Shown here piece after piece: positions 7,347-16,100 of a stretch of DNA of 22,130 nt. Under the pieces are notes generated by a model. It searched no databases. It worked only from the letters and a program-made list of their open reading frames with translations, and had not been told where the DNA came from. The DNA is taken from assembly GCA_910586445.1 (NCBI GenBank), contig CAJUHV010000066.1:1-22130 (forward strand). Direction: 5' to 3'. Numbering within the stretch: the stretch's first letter is position 1; every line of letters begins with the position of its first letter. Origin of the DNA: an uncultured Eubacterium sp. Its GTDB lineage: Bacteria; Bacillota; Clostridia; Lachnospirales; Lachnospiraceae. The position numbers and the translations under genes were made by a program.

Positions 7347-8561
7347 TCAGCTAAGGCCGGCGTCTTTTAGCTTTGAGGTGTTTTTTAATTCACCTGTTTT
7401 TAGCCATATGCCATGTACTTTTTCTAACGGTGGATCGTGTTCTTGTTCTGTAAAACGGTATATGGAATGTAGCTGGATTTCTCCATCTTTGATTCCGTCG
7501 ATCTCATCGATATGAAGTACTTTTCTGGAACGGTCTCTCAGCCTGCCCAAGTGGATTAAGAGATCAATTCCAGAAGCAATCTGGCCGCGGATGGCAGGAA
7601 TCGGCAGATCCATTCCCATAAGAACCATAGTTTCCAGGCGCTTGAGCATGTCTTCATTGGAGTTGGCATGTCCAGTACTAAGGCTGCCGTCATGGCCTGT
7701 ATTCATGGCCTGCAGCATATCTAAAGCCTCGGCCCCTCTGCATTCGCCTACGATAATACGATCCGGGCGCATACGCAGCGAAGAACGGATCAGATCTCGA
7801 ATGGATATTTCACGTACGCCTTCCATATTTGCAGTGCGTGTTTCCAGACGAATTAGGTTTGGTATAGATGAAATCTGCAGTTCTGCAGAATCTTCAATTG
7901 TGATCAGCCGTTCGTCCGAAGGGATAAATTCTGACAGGGCATTGAGAAATGTTGTTTTTCCGGCACCGGTTCCGCCAGATACAAAGATATTATATCCGGC
8001 ATGGATGAGCTTTTTTAGAAATGCTGCCACCTCTTGTGAAACAGCTCCAAATTGGATGAGCTGGTTCATTGTCATTGGATGATCAGGAAATTTTCGAATT
8101 GTAACAGCTGATCCATCTATAGAAATAGGTGATAGAACTATATTTACACGAGATCCATCCTTTAACCTTGTATCTACGATAGGATTTGCTTCATTTACGA
8201 TTTTGTTTCCTGCTGCGACAATCTGCTGTATGACATCTTCTAATTTTTCTTTGGAATAAAATTGCCTGTCCCATTGATGGACACGGCCGTTCATTTCATA
8301 GAAAATGTGCTCTGAGCCGTTAACCATGATTTCTGTAACGTCTGGGTTATCAATCAGTTCTTGAAGGGCATCCAGTTTTCGCAAAGAATGATAAATTTCC
8401 TTCTGAAATTGTTCTCTATGTATTAGAGATAGTCCATGCTGCCTGCTGTAGCTGCCAACTTCGTTATAAATTAATTCTGCAAGTTCTTCATCACCGGTTT
8501 CTCTGGTCAGATCAAGTTTTGTAAGTATATGATGACGAAGCTGCTCCATTTCCTGTGTCAT
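7347..8561 (-). CDS. cpaF: CpaF/TadA-type secretion ATPase of the Tad pilus
   Basis: A cytoplasmic hexameric ATPase that powers pilus assembly. Visible motifs in order: N-terminal domain with DNPDVTEIMVNG (about residues 71-82), Walker A GGTGAGKT (196-203), Asp box TIEDSAELQ (221-229), Walker B region RIIVGECRGAEALDM (268-282), and His box TGHDGSLSTGHANS (288-301). All key residues are present and the 404-residue length fits family members without an N-terminal FHA domain. The start ATG 8561 has AAAGGA 6 nt upstream and lies 20 nt after the CpaE-like gene. This is the most certain gene of the Tad operon. Confidence 0.95.
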   Translation of the reverse strand: MTQEMEQLRHHILTKLDLTRETGDEELAELIYNEVGSYSRQHGLSLIHREQFQKEIYHSLRKLDALQELIDNPDVTEIMVNGSEHIFYEMNGRVHQWDRQFYSKEKLEDVIQQIVAAGNKIVNEANPIVDTRLKDGSRVNIVLSPISIDGSAVTIRKFPDHPMTMNQLIQFGAVSQEVAAFLKKLIHAGYNIFVSGGTGAGKTTFLNALSEFIPSDERLITIEDSAELQISSIPNLIRLETRTANMEGVREISIRDLIRSSLRMRPDRIIVGECRGAEALDMLQAMNTGHDGSLSTGHANSNEDMLKRLETMVLMGMDLPIPAIRGQIASGIDLLIHLGRLRDRSRKVLHIDEIDGIKDGEIQLHSIYRFTEQEHDPPLEKVHGIWLKTGELKNTSKLKDAGLS

Positions 8562-8581
8562 GCATTTCCTTTCGTAAATGG

Positions 8582-9610
8582 TTATTTGTTTTCGGGCGGC
8601 AGGTCTGTATCTGCAGGATTAATGGTAAGCCGCCTGACTTGTTCTGCAAAATCGCCTCGCTGCAGCTGTGACAAGAGATCTATACCTGGTGCAAAACCGC
8701 CGTTAGCTGTCGATGGATATATGTAATGTATTTTATTTTTTAGATTTTTTCTATGACCTTTATCTAAAAATTGTTCAAAATCCATTTTTCTGTATTTTCC
8801 AAGAGAACTTTCTTTGACCATACAATAAATTTTGCTGCAGTGAACTAGAATTTGTTCTACTGCCCGATTCCATGTCCCGCAGTTGAAGACAATCTGCTGA
8901 TATTCTGTCTGTTCCTGTAAGAGTGATAGTAAGCCTGTCAGATCAGCTTCTGTCATATCGTATAGATCCTGTGGATTGGCAGGGGGCTGTAAGTAATCAA
9001 AATGATCTGTCTGATGCAGCACACCCTGCAGGCATAGCAGGAATCGTTCTTTTTTCTGTCGTATCCAATAAATAAGGTCACTGAAATTTTCGCCTTCTGT
9101 ATCTTGTAAAAGGGGAACCATTCCGGTAAATTCAGCTAGGTTCAGATACAATACTTTGACTGTTTCTCCACATAATGCTGCATAGGATATAGAAAAAGGC
9201 AGCTGATACTCATGTCCGCCCGGTGCAAAAAATGCCGTGATTTCAAGATTTTTTGTGTTATATAAATATACGAGATTCTGTGTTGCTGTTTTTTCATAGA
9301 TCTGAAATGCCTGGCGCAGTATTTCCGGGCCCTGCTGATAGCGAAAAATTGAAAGCGGGCTGTCTTCTTTCGGAGTTTTTTCGCAGGATAGCAGTATTTT
9401 GACTGCATTTTGCGGCAGCAGTTCTTGTATGCTGTCATTTGGTTCATAGATAATCATATCTGGCTGGAGCTGGTTTAAAAATTCAGACAGATTATGGAAC
9501 TGCCGGCAGCTTGATACTTCTAGGTATTCTGGTGCATTTTTTTTGATACATTCTGCCAGCCTTGCAGCGAAAAGAGTTTCTCCTGCTACTGCCAGCTTTA
9601 ATTTTCCCAA
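8582..9610 (-). CDS. CpaE/TadZ-like protein with degenerate P-loop
   Basis: A 342-residue protein with a receiver-like N-terminal part (residues 1-105; KLKLAVAGETLFAARLAE, DMIIYEP) and a MinD/ParA-like second domain. CpaE/TadZ proteins localise the Tad apparatus at the pole. In this copy the expected GGxGKT loop reads FFAPGGHEYQLPFSISYA (residues 127-144): the two Gly remain, but the Lys and Ser/Thr that bind nucleotide phosphates are missing. The following strand VKVLYLNLAEFTG lacks the usual Asp. It therefore probably does not hydrolyse ATP. The start is TTG 9610 with AGGAGG 7 nt upstream. It lies 11 nt after the upstream peptidase and 20 nt before cpaF. Family call is from position and this pattern. 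Confidence 0.75.
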   Translation of the reverse strand: MGKLKLAVAGETLFAARLAECIKKNAPEYLEVSSCRQFHNLSEFLNQLQPDMIIYEPNDSIQELLPQNAVKILLSCEKTPKEDSPLSIFRYQQGPEILRQAFQIYEKTATQNLVYLYNTKNLEITAFFAPGGHEYQLPFSISYAALCGETVKVLYLNLAEFTGMVPLLQDTEGENFSDLIYWIRQKKERFLLCLQGVLHQTDHFDYLQPPANPQDLYDMTEADLTGLLSLLQEQTEYQQIVFNCGTWNRAVEQILVHCSKIYCMVKESSLGKYRKMDFEQFLDKGHRKNLKNKIHYIYPSTANGGFAPGIDLLSQLQRGDFAEQVRRLTINPADTDLPPENK

Positions 9611-9621
9611 TCAAATTCCTC

Positions 9622-10134
9622 CTAAGTAAATATTAAGTAGATTATAAAGCCTGTGAATATTGCGATTGAAAAGTGTATATAGTTTTGATTTCCGTCTGAT
9701 TTATAATCATATTTTGCTATGGATTTTGTGTATAGAGCTCTTTTGACATATTCAGATAAATAAGCAATGCGGCTGTATAGATTTTTATTGTGGATCAGGA
9801 CAATAAGGGATAATACTGCGCCTGTTAGAAAAGAATAAATAATTATATCCAATACGCCTTTTAGTCCAATGCAGCTGCTGATTACGGAAAACAATTTGAT
9901 GTCGCCTGCGCCAAGCGCACGCATAAGAAACAATAGATAAAATAATAGAACCGGTACAGAAATCCGTATGAGAAAATAAAAACTCCCATTCCAGCCATAT
10001 TCAATCAGATTGAAAATATAGCCTAAAAATAATCCAAGTCCAATCAGCCGGTTACTGATTTTTCCTGTCCGTATGTCCATCCATACTGATACTGCTAATA
10101 TGCACAGCAGGCAGACGATGATAAAACTTCCAAT
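9622..10134 (-). CDS. A24-family prepilin peptidase, first gene of the Tad operon, probable ATT start
   Basis: Catalytic Asp motifs are visible: VWMDIRTGKISN after the first helix and the GxGD motif in RALGAGDIKLF. Hydrophobic helices fill the rest, as in short Tad-type prepilin peptidases. The first ATG (10080) is that of WMDIR itself and would remove the first membrane helix. Reading upstream, the frame stays open through GSFIIVCLLCILAVSVW, exactly the missing helix. It reaches an ATT codon at 10134 placed 7 nt after a strong AAAGGAGG sequence, with no ATG, GTG or TTG at the right place in frame. I therefore propose ATT initiation (170 residues). It is led by the promoter at 10212-10240 and followed after 11 nt by the CpaE-like gene. 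Confidence 0.82.
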   Translation of the reverse strand: MGSFIIVCLLCILAVSVWMDIRTGKISNRLIGLGLFLGYIFNLIEYGWNGSFYFLIRISVPVLLFYLLFLMRALGAGDIKLFSVISSCIGLKGVLDIIIYSFLTGAVLSLIVLIHNKNLYSRIAYLSEYVKRALYTKSIAKYDYKSDGNQNYIHFSIAIFTGFIIYLIFT

Positions 10135-10211
10135 GAAATCCCCTCCTTTGATCTGCTTTATAAATGGCGGATGTTTATGGCTGCCATCGGCAGATGTGTT
10201 TTGTAAGTTGG

Positions 10212-10240
10212 ATTATACGAGCTTTTTTTGCGTTTGTCTA
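10212..10240 (-). promoter_or_regulatory. Promoter of the Tad pilus operon
   Basis: On the minus strand TAGACA (10240-10235), a 17-bp spacer, then TATAAT (10217-10212). This is one mismatch from the sigma-A consensus with ideal spacing. It lies about 78 bp before the ribosome binding site of the first Tad gene. The leader contains a small hairpin, CTGCC-GAT-GGCAG, near 10180. Confidence 0.7.
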
Positions 10241-10276
10241 CTCTTTTTGAATGATTTATTTAATTTTGGTAAATCC

Positions 10277-10549
10277 TTACAACAAACTATAAAACAAAAT
10301 AGCATAGATCAATGCAAACCCGCTTGTGCCAAGGCTTCCGATTGTCAAAAGATTTAGCGGGTTCAAACCTGCAGATACAGGAATCCCTTGTTTCTGCAGA
10401 AAATCATTCAAAAAAATAATTCCTACAGAGCCGACGATTATACGCACTATAATATTTAATACAATGGCAGCTTTTCGTTTTAACAAGCCGATCATAAGAA
10501 CTAATGCGCAGATTCCGATCATAATAAGAAAAACACTTTCCTGTTCCAT
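10277..10549 (-). CDS. bofA: BofA-family (pro-sigma-K processing inhibitor-like) membrane protein
   Basis: A 90-residue protein with hydrophobic segments at residues 6-22 and 28-50 and a C-terminal signature GLNPLNLLTIGSLGTSGFAL, which resembles the conserved end of BofA. In Bacillus, BofA holds the sigma-K processing protease inactive in the mother cell at the forespore membrane. In other Firmicutes small BofA-like proteins also occur without a complete sporulation system. ATG 10549 has GAGGT 7 nt upstream. The gene ends 35 nt before the Tad promoter, so it is not part of that operon. A DUF2508 gene, its common neighbour, lies divergently next door, which strengthens the call. Confidence 0.82.
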   Translation of the reverse strand: MEQESVFLIMIGICALVLMIGLLKRKAAIVLNIIVRIIVGSVGIIFLNDFLQKQGIPVSAGLNPLNLLTIGSLGTSGFALIYAILFYSLL

Positions 10550-10738
10550 GAAATAACCTCGTGCATTGCTTGACCTTTGTATAATCTATGCCTTGTTTCT
10601 AAAATTATGTCGTTTTTTTCTTTTCCTGTTTATGAATATTTTTCCACTGGATGGACTATACTAAATCAACAGATAGAATATTGTGATGTAGTCCGTGCAG
10701 CATATTAGAATGCGACAGAACGAAAGTGAGGTAAACCT

Positions 10739-10963
10739 TTGTTTCGATTTTTTAAACAGGAATCACAGCCAGATGAAGATTATCAGAGCTTGCTGGATAA
10801 TCTGACGCAGACAAAAAATAATCTGGATCTCGCCTATCAGAATTTTGAAAATGCCACAGACCCGGAGCTGATAGATAGTTATATCTATGAAGTAAACGCC
10901 ATACAAATGAGATATAAATTCCTCCTTTGCCGCTTGAAATCTTATGAAGTGGCAAAACCATAA
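10739..10963 (+). CDS. DUF2508-family small protein
   Basis: A 74-residue protein, predicted helical and soluble. The pattern YQSLLDNLTQTKNNLDLAY, then NFENATDPELIDSYIYEVNA, then RYKFLLCRLKS is the DUF2508 pattern, found in Firmicutes typically beside bofA. Function unknown. The start is TTG 10739, placed 6-7 nt after GTGAGGT; no in-frame ATG fits. It is transcribed toward fliS and ends inside the shared hairpin. I see no convincing promoter in 10560-10738; TATACT at 10657-10662 lacks a good -35. Confidence 0.8.
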   Translation: MFRFFKQESQPDEDYQSLLDNLTQTKNNLDLAYQNFENATDPELIDSYIYEVNAIQMRYKFLLCRLKSYEVAKP

Positions 10964-10996
10964 GAGGCTTTCTGGCATTACGCCAGAAAGCCTCTT
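10962..10996. terminator. Convergent hairpin between DUF2508 gene and fliS
   Basis: A perfect 15-bp stem, AAGAGGCTTTCTGGC (10962-10976) and its complement (10982-10996), with a 5-nt loop. The left arm starts at the stop codon of the plus-strand gene, and the loop and right arm hold the stop and last codons of the minus-strand gene. Neither side has a strong U-run (the minus side has only GGTTTT), so it is a likely but non-canonical bidirectional terminator or 3'-end stabiliser. Confidence 0.7.
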
Positions 10997-11451
10997 GAAG
11001 CTCCTATTTCATAACTTTCATTAATATCATTTTTTCCATAAGTGTAGCCTGCGTATACCTGCTGTGCATTCTGCATCAGCGGTTTGGACTGATCCTGTTT
11101 AGCAGCCTGTTTAAAACCTTCGTATGTGGACTGCAGCATTTTTCTGCTGTGGTGCAGTTCATCAAGGGAATGCCGCATAAGTACTTTTGCGAGCTGTCTG
11201 CGGTGAAAATCGTATAAAGAAAATAACTGCGCAGAAATCTCGTATGTAAAATCCAACGTTTCCTGAAAGCTTTTCAGTACGGCATCTGCATGGCGTACAC
11301 TCAGTGTCAGTGCTTCTTGATCATCTGCATGAAAAGCGGTACAGATCTCATCAAAATATACGAACAGAATTTCAAACTTTATCAGCACAAGTTCGCTTCG
11401 GTTTGCCTGCGTAATTCTGCGTGTAAAGTCTAGTTTTTGATCGTTTGTCAT
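10978..11451 (-). CDS. fliS: Flagellin chaperone FliS
   Basis: A 157-residue, mostly helical protein placed directly after flagellin, as fliS often is. The pattern FTRRITQANRSELVLIKFEI, a middle helix with the HADAVLKSFQETLDF segment, and SLYDFHRRQLAKVLM fit the four-helix FliS fold, which binds the flagellin C-terminus in the cytoplasm and prevents early polymerisation. It is longer than typical FliS (about 130) because of a C-terminal tail (YTYGKNDINES). ATG 11451 sits 5 nt after AAGGAG; a GTG at 11457 lies within that site and is rejected. It starts 14 nt after the flagellin stop. Confidence 0.8.
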   Translation of the reverse strand: MTNDQKLDFTRRITQANRSELVLIKFEILFVYFDEICTAFHADDQEALTLSVRHADAVLKSFQETLDFTYEISAQLFSLYDFHRRQLAKVLMRHSLDELHHSRKMLQSTYEGFKQAAKQDQSKPLMQNAQQVYAGYTYGKNDINESYEIGASRGFLA

Positions 11452-11465
11452 AAGCACTCCTTAAA

Positions 11466-13040
11466 TTAGCCCTGCAGCAGAGATAATACCTGCTGTGGCA
11501 GATCGTTTGCCTGTGCAAGGACAGATATAGATGCCTGCGTCAATACGCTGGCGTTTGTATAAGTAGTCATTTCTTCTGCCATATCTACATCGCCCAGACG
11601 AGAAATTGCGGTAGTCATATCCTCGCCTGTTTCGTCCAGGCTCTTTACTGCATAATCCAGACGGTTTTCGTACGCACCCATTTTTGCACGTGCAGCAGAT
11701 ACGATGCTGATGGCATTGTCCATTTCTGTCATGCCTCTGTCAGCACCATCGATTTTTGTGACGTCAAGCTCATCGATATACAAGCTGCGTGTATTTAAAA
11801 TCGGCACCCTGACCGCCATTTCCTGATCCTCGTTTGCACCGATCTGAAGCTGAAGCGTGCCGATATCCGTTGTTTCAATCGTCAATTCTTTCTGAGCAAG
11901 AATATTTGTAGCGCCTGTTGCAGGATCTTCCTCAACGAAAATATCTGCACGTACATCTACGCTGATTTCAAATCCGCTTTTATCGGTGATCACAACTCGA
12001 TCTCCGGTACCTGTTACAACTACCTGTCCAGAGTACTGCTGGTAATCATCTGGCAGAGGATTTCCCGCGGTTGATTCAAATGACGCTTCTACATCTACAC
12101 CTGATGCTGAAATGCTTTCTGCGCCAAGTCCCAGAAGCTGTCTTAATGCAGGATTGTCACAGCTTACAGTAACGGATTCCATAGCACCATACTTTTGTGA
12201 TACAAAGGACAGAGACTGGTTGAAAGCTGTATATGGTATTTCTGTATATCCTTGTGTGGATAATGTTTTGTCTGTAATCTGCTGAGGTACCGTAGTGTCT
12301 CTCGCAAAGACATTTACCCATCCCTGGCTGCCTGCTTCTTGAAGTGTTTTGTATACTTCTTCAGGTGTCATATTTTCTTTGATTTCAGCTTTTACGCCGT
12401 TGATAACAACAATACCTGCTTCTGCTGCCGTAACAGTCGCACCACCGCCGCCTGCACCTGCATTTACGACTGCATGTTCTGGAGGAGTTGTAATTTCTAA
12501 ATAATACTTTCCTGCCTGAACTTCGTCAGATATAATCACGTTTGACATTTTATCGAACATGCTGTTTCCGTAAGCTGTCGGGTCGGCCGGATCATAGCTG
12601 GTTACATAAGTCCGGCGGTCCAATGAACCGTCTAACATTTTTTTGCCGTTAAATTCTGTATCCGTGGAAATACGGTTTATCTCATCTTTTAAAGAAGTGA
12701 TTTCTTTTTGTACAGCCTGTAAATCCTCTGGCGTATTTGTATCGCTTGCTGCCTGTACGCACAGTTCGCGCATACGCTGCAGTATTTCGGTCATTTCACC
12801 TATAGCACCGTCAATTGTTTCTACCATGCTGGTGCCGTCGGTGGCATTTAAAGAAGCTCTGTGCAGTGCATTAATCTGTGCCTGCATTTTAAAAGAGATT
12901 GCCATACCGGATGGATTGTCCTTTGCATCGTTAAATTTAAACCCAGAAGATAATTTCTTAACGGATTGGGATAAAGCGTTCTCATTGCGGAGCAGCTGGT
13001 CGTTTACAATTACTGCGGATATATTCTGATTTATTTTCAT
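11466..13040 (-). CDS. Flagellin
   Basis: A 524-residue filament subunit. The N-terminal D0/D1 region (residues 1-140) has KINQNISAVIVNDQLLRNE, SSGFKFNDAKDNPSGMAIS and RMRELCVQAASDT. The C-terminal D1/D0 region (last 100 residues) has MDNAISIVSAARAKMGAYENR split by its usual helix break, then AISRLGDVDMAEEM, and ends QQVLSLLQG. Between them lies a variable, surface-exposed region of about 285 residues containing a Gly/Ala-rich loop (NAGAGGGGATVTAAEAG). A Cys replaces the usual Ala in RELCVQ. ATG 13040 has GAGGTG 6-7 nt upstream; a GTG at 13049 is less likely. It is followed by fliS after 14 nt. The upstream spacer has a partial sigma-28 -10 sequence. Confidence 0.93.
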   Translation of the reverse strand: MKINQNISAVIVNDQLLRNENALSQSVKKLSSGFKFNDAKDNPSGMAISFKMQAQINALHRASLNATDGTSMVETIDGAIGEMTEILQRMRELCVQAASDTNTPEDLQAVQKEITSLKDEINRISTDTEFNGKKMLDGSLDRRTYVTSYDPADPTAYGNSMFDKMSNVIISDEVQAGKYYLEITTPPEHAVVNAGAGGGGATVTAAEAGIVVINGVKAEIKENMTPEEVYKTLQEAGSQGWVNVFARDTTVPQQITDKTLSTQGYTEIPYTAFNQSLSFVSQKYGAMESVTVSCDNPALRQLLGLGAESISASGVDVEASFESTAGNPLPDDYQQYSGQVVVTGTGDRVVITDKSGFEISVDVRADIFVEEDPATGATNILAQKELTIETTDIGTLQLQIGANEDQEMAVRVPILNTRSLYIDELDVTKIDGADRGMTEMDNAISIVSAARAKMGAYENRLDYAVKSLDETGEDMTTAISRLGDVDMAEEMTTYTNASVLTQASISVLAQANDLPQQVLSLLQG

Positions 13041-13079
13041 TCTGTGCACCTCATAATTATATTTTTAATAGCTCGTTGT

Positions 13080-13089
13080 TTATTTCGGC
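13080..13089 (-). promoter_or_regulatory. Possible sigma-28 -10 element upstream of flagellin
   Basis: The minus strand reads GCCGAAATAA, close to the sigma-28 -10 element GCCGATAA, about 40 bp before the flagellin ATG. No TAAA is found 14-16 bp upstream of it, so the promoter is incomplete. Flagellin might instead be read from the promoter of the preceding large gene. Confidence 0.3.
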
Positions 13090-13140
13090 TTTATGCAGTC
13101 AAACCATAACCTTGACATAGAAAATTCACAATTTTCACAG

Positions 13141-16100
13141 TTATGATGCGTCAAGCTGTTTTAAAACTTTGATAAAGCCTTCTGCCATGCCATACAGTGT
13201 TTTGGTCTGTATTTCACGCAGTTCTTCGGATTCCGGTTCTTCGCTGCTGCCGCTGCTTTCTGCAAAATAGTTTAGGTCCAGCCTGCCGCTTGTAATATAA
13301 TTAATATCTACCTGGCTGCCTTCTTCATCCTGCAGAGCCTTTGTAATGTCGTCGTGCATAGAGCGGAGCAGATCTCGGGACTGCCTTGAATTTGTTGCTA
13401 CATAGCCGGTTATGCCGGATTGTTTTGCTTTCAGCTCTGCCGCAATTTTGCCAAGACGGCTGGTTTCCAGAGTAATGTTAATCAGCCCTTTCTGCTCTTT
13501 GTTACGTACGATTTTAAGCGTGACATTCGTAATCTCTCCATCTACTTCAATCGGCATTGAAAAACATTCGGTAGATGCCATTTTTGCACCGATGGAAAGC
13601 TGGGCATTCATAAGCTTTAATTCGCGAATATCCAGGCTTGTTACATTTGGTTCCAGGATCATTGTGCTCATACATTTTTCAGCACATTCAGCCAGTTCAG
13701 CTACCGCCTGTGCAAGATCTTCCGGCTTTTTGATATCTTCGCCAAACCGCCTTAACAGCTCTTCTTTTATTGCGTTAAAATCTACCTCAGCGTTTCCATC
13801 CTCATCCTTAGACATATAAGGTTCCGTAGAAATAGCAGAATCCGGTTTTCGGCCGAGATCTGTATGAAACAGCCGTTGGAAGGCACGGTTGCGGTTATGC
13901 ATAAATTCCGAAACAGCCATGACATTCATGACCGTATTTGGCAGGTCATAACGCTCTAACATTTTATATACTTCCTGCGATGATTTTGCACATTGTGTCA
14001 GATCTTCTAATTGATGTTTGTAATAGGACTCTTCTGCCGCAAGATCTTCCGGTGCTTCTTTCAGCTGTTCTAAAAATTGTTCCGGAGTCAGCTCATCCCA
14101 TTTCGTATCGTTTGCAACTGCACGCATACGCTCTGGTGACAATTCATCCAGTGCCTGCCTTACGCAGTTATTCTGATAACCGGCTTCGATCTGGTCGGTA
14201 ATGGAATCACGGTATCCGCCGCTCTTTAATTCGCCAAAAGACTGGTCTATCGTAATGTCCATATTAGAATGGCGCTCGGAACGAACGGCAGCCAGAAGGT
14301 TGCGCATTGTAATCTGCGCGCCCTGATTGACCAGCGCTCCGATTGCCGCACCGTCTGACTGCACGACCTGGTTCATAAGGCGGTAGATGCCGATATAAGC
14401 TGTTCTTTCATCTTCTGAAATACTGTGGTTCTGCTCTAATTTATACAAATATTCACTATATTTATCCTCAGGAGCATGGATATTCAGCTCGGATTTAATC
14501 TGTTCTGCATAACGGTTCAGCTCGCGGATATCCATATCCATAGGGTTAATATCTCTGTCAATAAATTCTCTTATAACAGACGGCGTCATATTTCGAAATG
14601 CCATCTGTACCTGCTGGTCAGCTGTCTTCATGCGCAGCAGATTTTCTGTATTGATTTCAATCTGGTTATAGCCGAGTATACGTACGGCACGTTCATTTGC
14701 AGGACTGACTGTCTGGCCGATATCTTTTAATATATCATCTACATTTCGAAATGCCTTTTGGATGGAGTCGCCGAGATCTGCACGTACCTGTGTCTGCATA
14801 GTTTCATAACGTTCATTTGCCTGCTGGAATGTCTGCTGCATGCGGCTGCCTTCCTGATGCAGATCGTCCAAGGTAGAGATCTCCATATTGCGCGCGCCGA
14901 GTGCGTATGCCGGCATTTCTTTCAGCTGTTCTAATTTTTCAGATGTTTCTGCAAATAGGCTTACATTTTCTTCAGACGGTTCTACGCCGCCTTGTGACAG
15001 CAGATTTTTATAATAGCTGTTTTCAATAGCTTTTAACCGGTTAATCAGATCTTCCATAGACTGGGTATCTACGGATATGCCCTGTTTTAACATACTGTAG
15101 CTGGACTCAACGGTCATCATCAGACGGACTTCTTCCAGCTGTCTGCGGGCAGTAATATATACGATTTCGATCTGCGCATATTGTGAAGACTGATGCCGGG
15201 ACATACTGCCGGACTGATCCTGCATATTGCCGGAATTATCATTCGCACTCTCAGCAGCTGAAACCGCCTGACCTGCAGATATATCTTTACTTGAAACAGG
15301 CTGTGCAGCGGAATCTGTACGTACAGCACCTTCTGCTGATGGCTGGCGGATTCCGGCTGTTTCCAGTACGGTCTGTGCCGTTTTGGCAGCTCCCTGCATT
15401 GTATTTAAATCATTTTGTGCAGCAGAAGCGCCCTGCATGGCATTCCGTTCAGCCTGTGCGGCAGACTGCGCTGTCATATTAGGATCAGTCTGCACTGTGG
15501 CAGATGGAACTGTATCTGCATTTGTCTGTGCAGCTCCAATGGCAGTTCCGGTATTCGGTACTGCAGCAGTCTGTGTATCGGCTGTCTGCAAAACAGAACC
15601 GTTTTGTGGAGTATTGATTTCCTGTGCATAACCTACGGATGAAGCATTTGAAACAGAATCTGCTGCATTATCTGTAGTTGAGCCGCTTGCAGCAGAATCC
15701 GCTGCATTATCTGCAGATGAACCGTTTAAACCGTCCCCTGCCTGTTTTTCTATATCCGCTGCATTTTGTATAAGCTTGTCAGTATCTGCTAATTCTTCTG
15801 GGCTTAATGCGCCTGCATCAATCTGGTTTTGTGCAGTTTCTAAATTTTTAATGGTTATGTTTTCACCTTTATTTATAATATATGCAAGGCTTTGGTCTGA
15901 TATATTTTGAATAGAATCTACAGACTGCTGAGCCTTTGCCATCAGTGAAAAACCATCCAGCAGCATGGCATCCTGCGGGCGTTTTCCTTCTGCGATAGAA
16001 GTGACCATGGCCTCCAGCAGTTCTTCTTCGTTTTGCGGAAATGACAGCGAGTTTAACTGCATATAATAATTTAAGTTGTCCGGCGTAAGCGGGATGTCAT

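Noticed and set aside
10569..10584. TTGACC and TATAAT close together before the DUF2508 gene
   Set aside because: Only about 4 bp separate them, so they cannot form one promoter.
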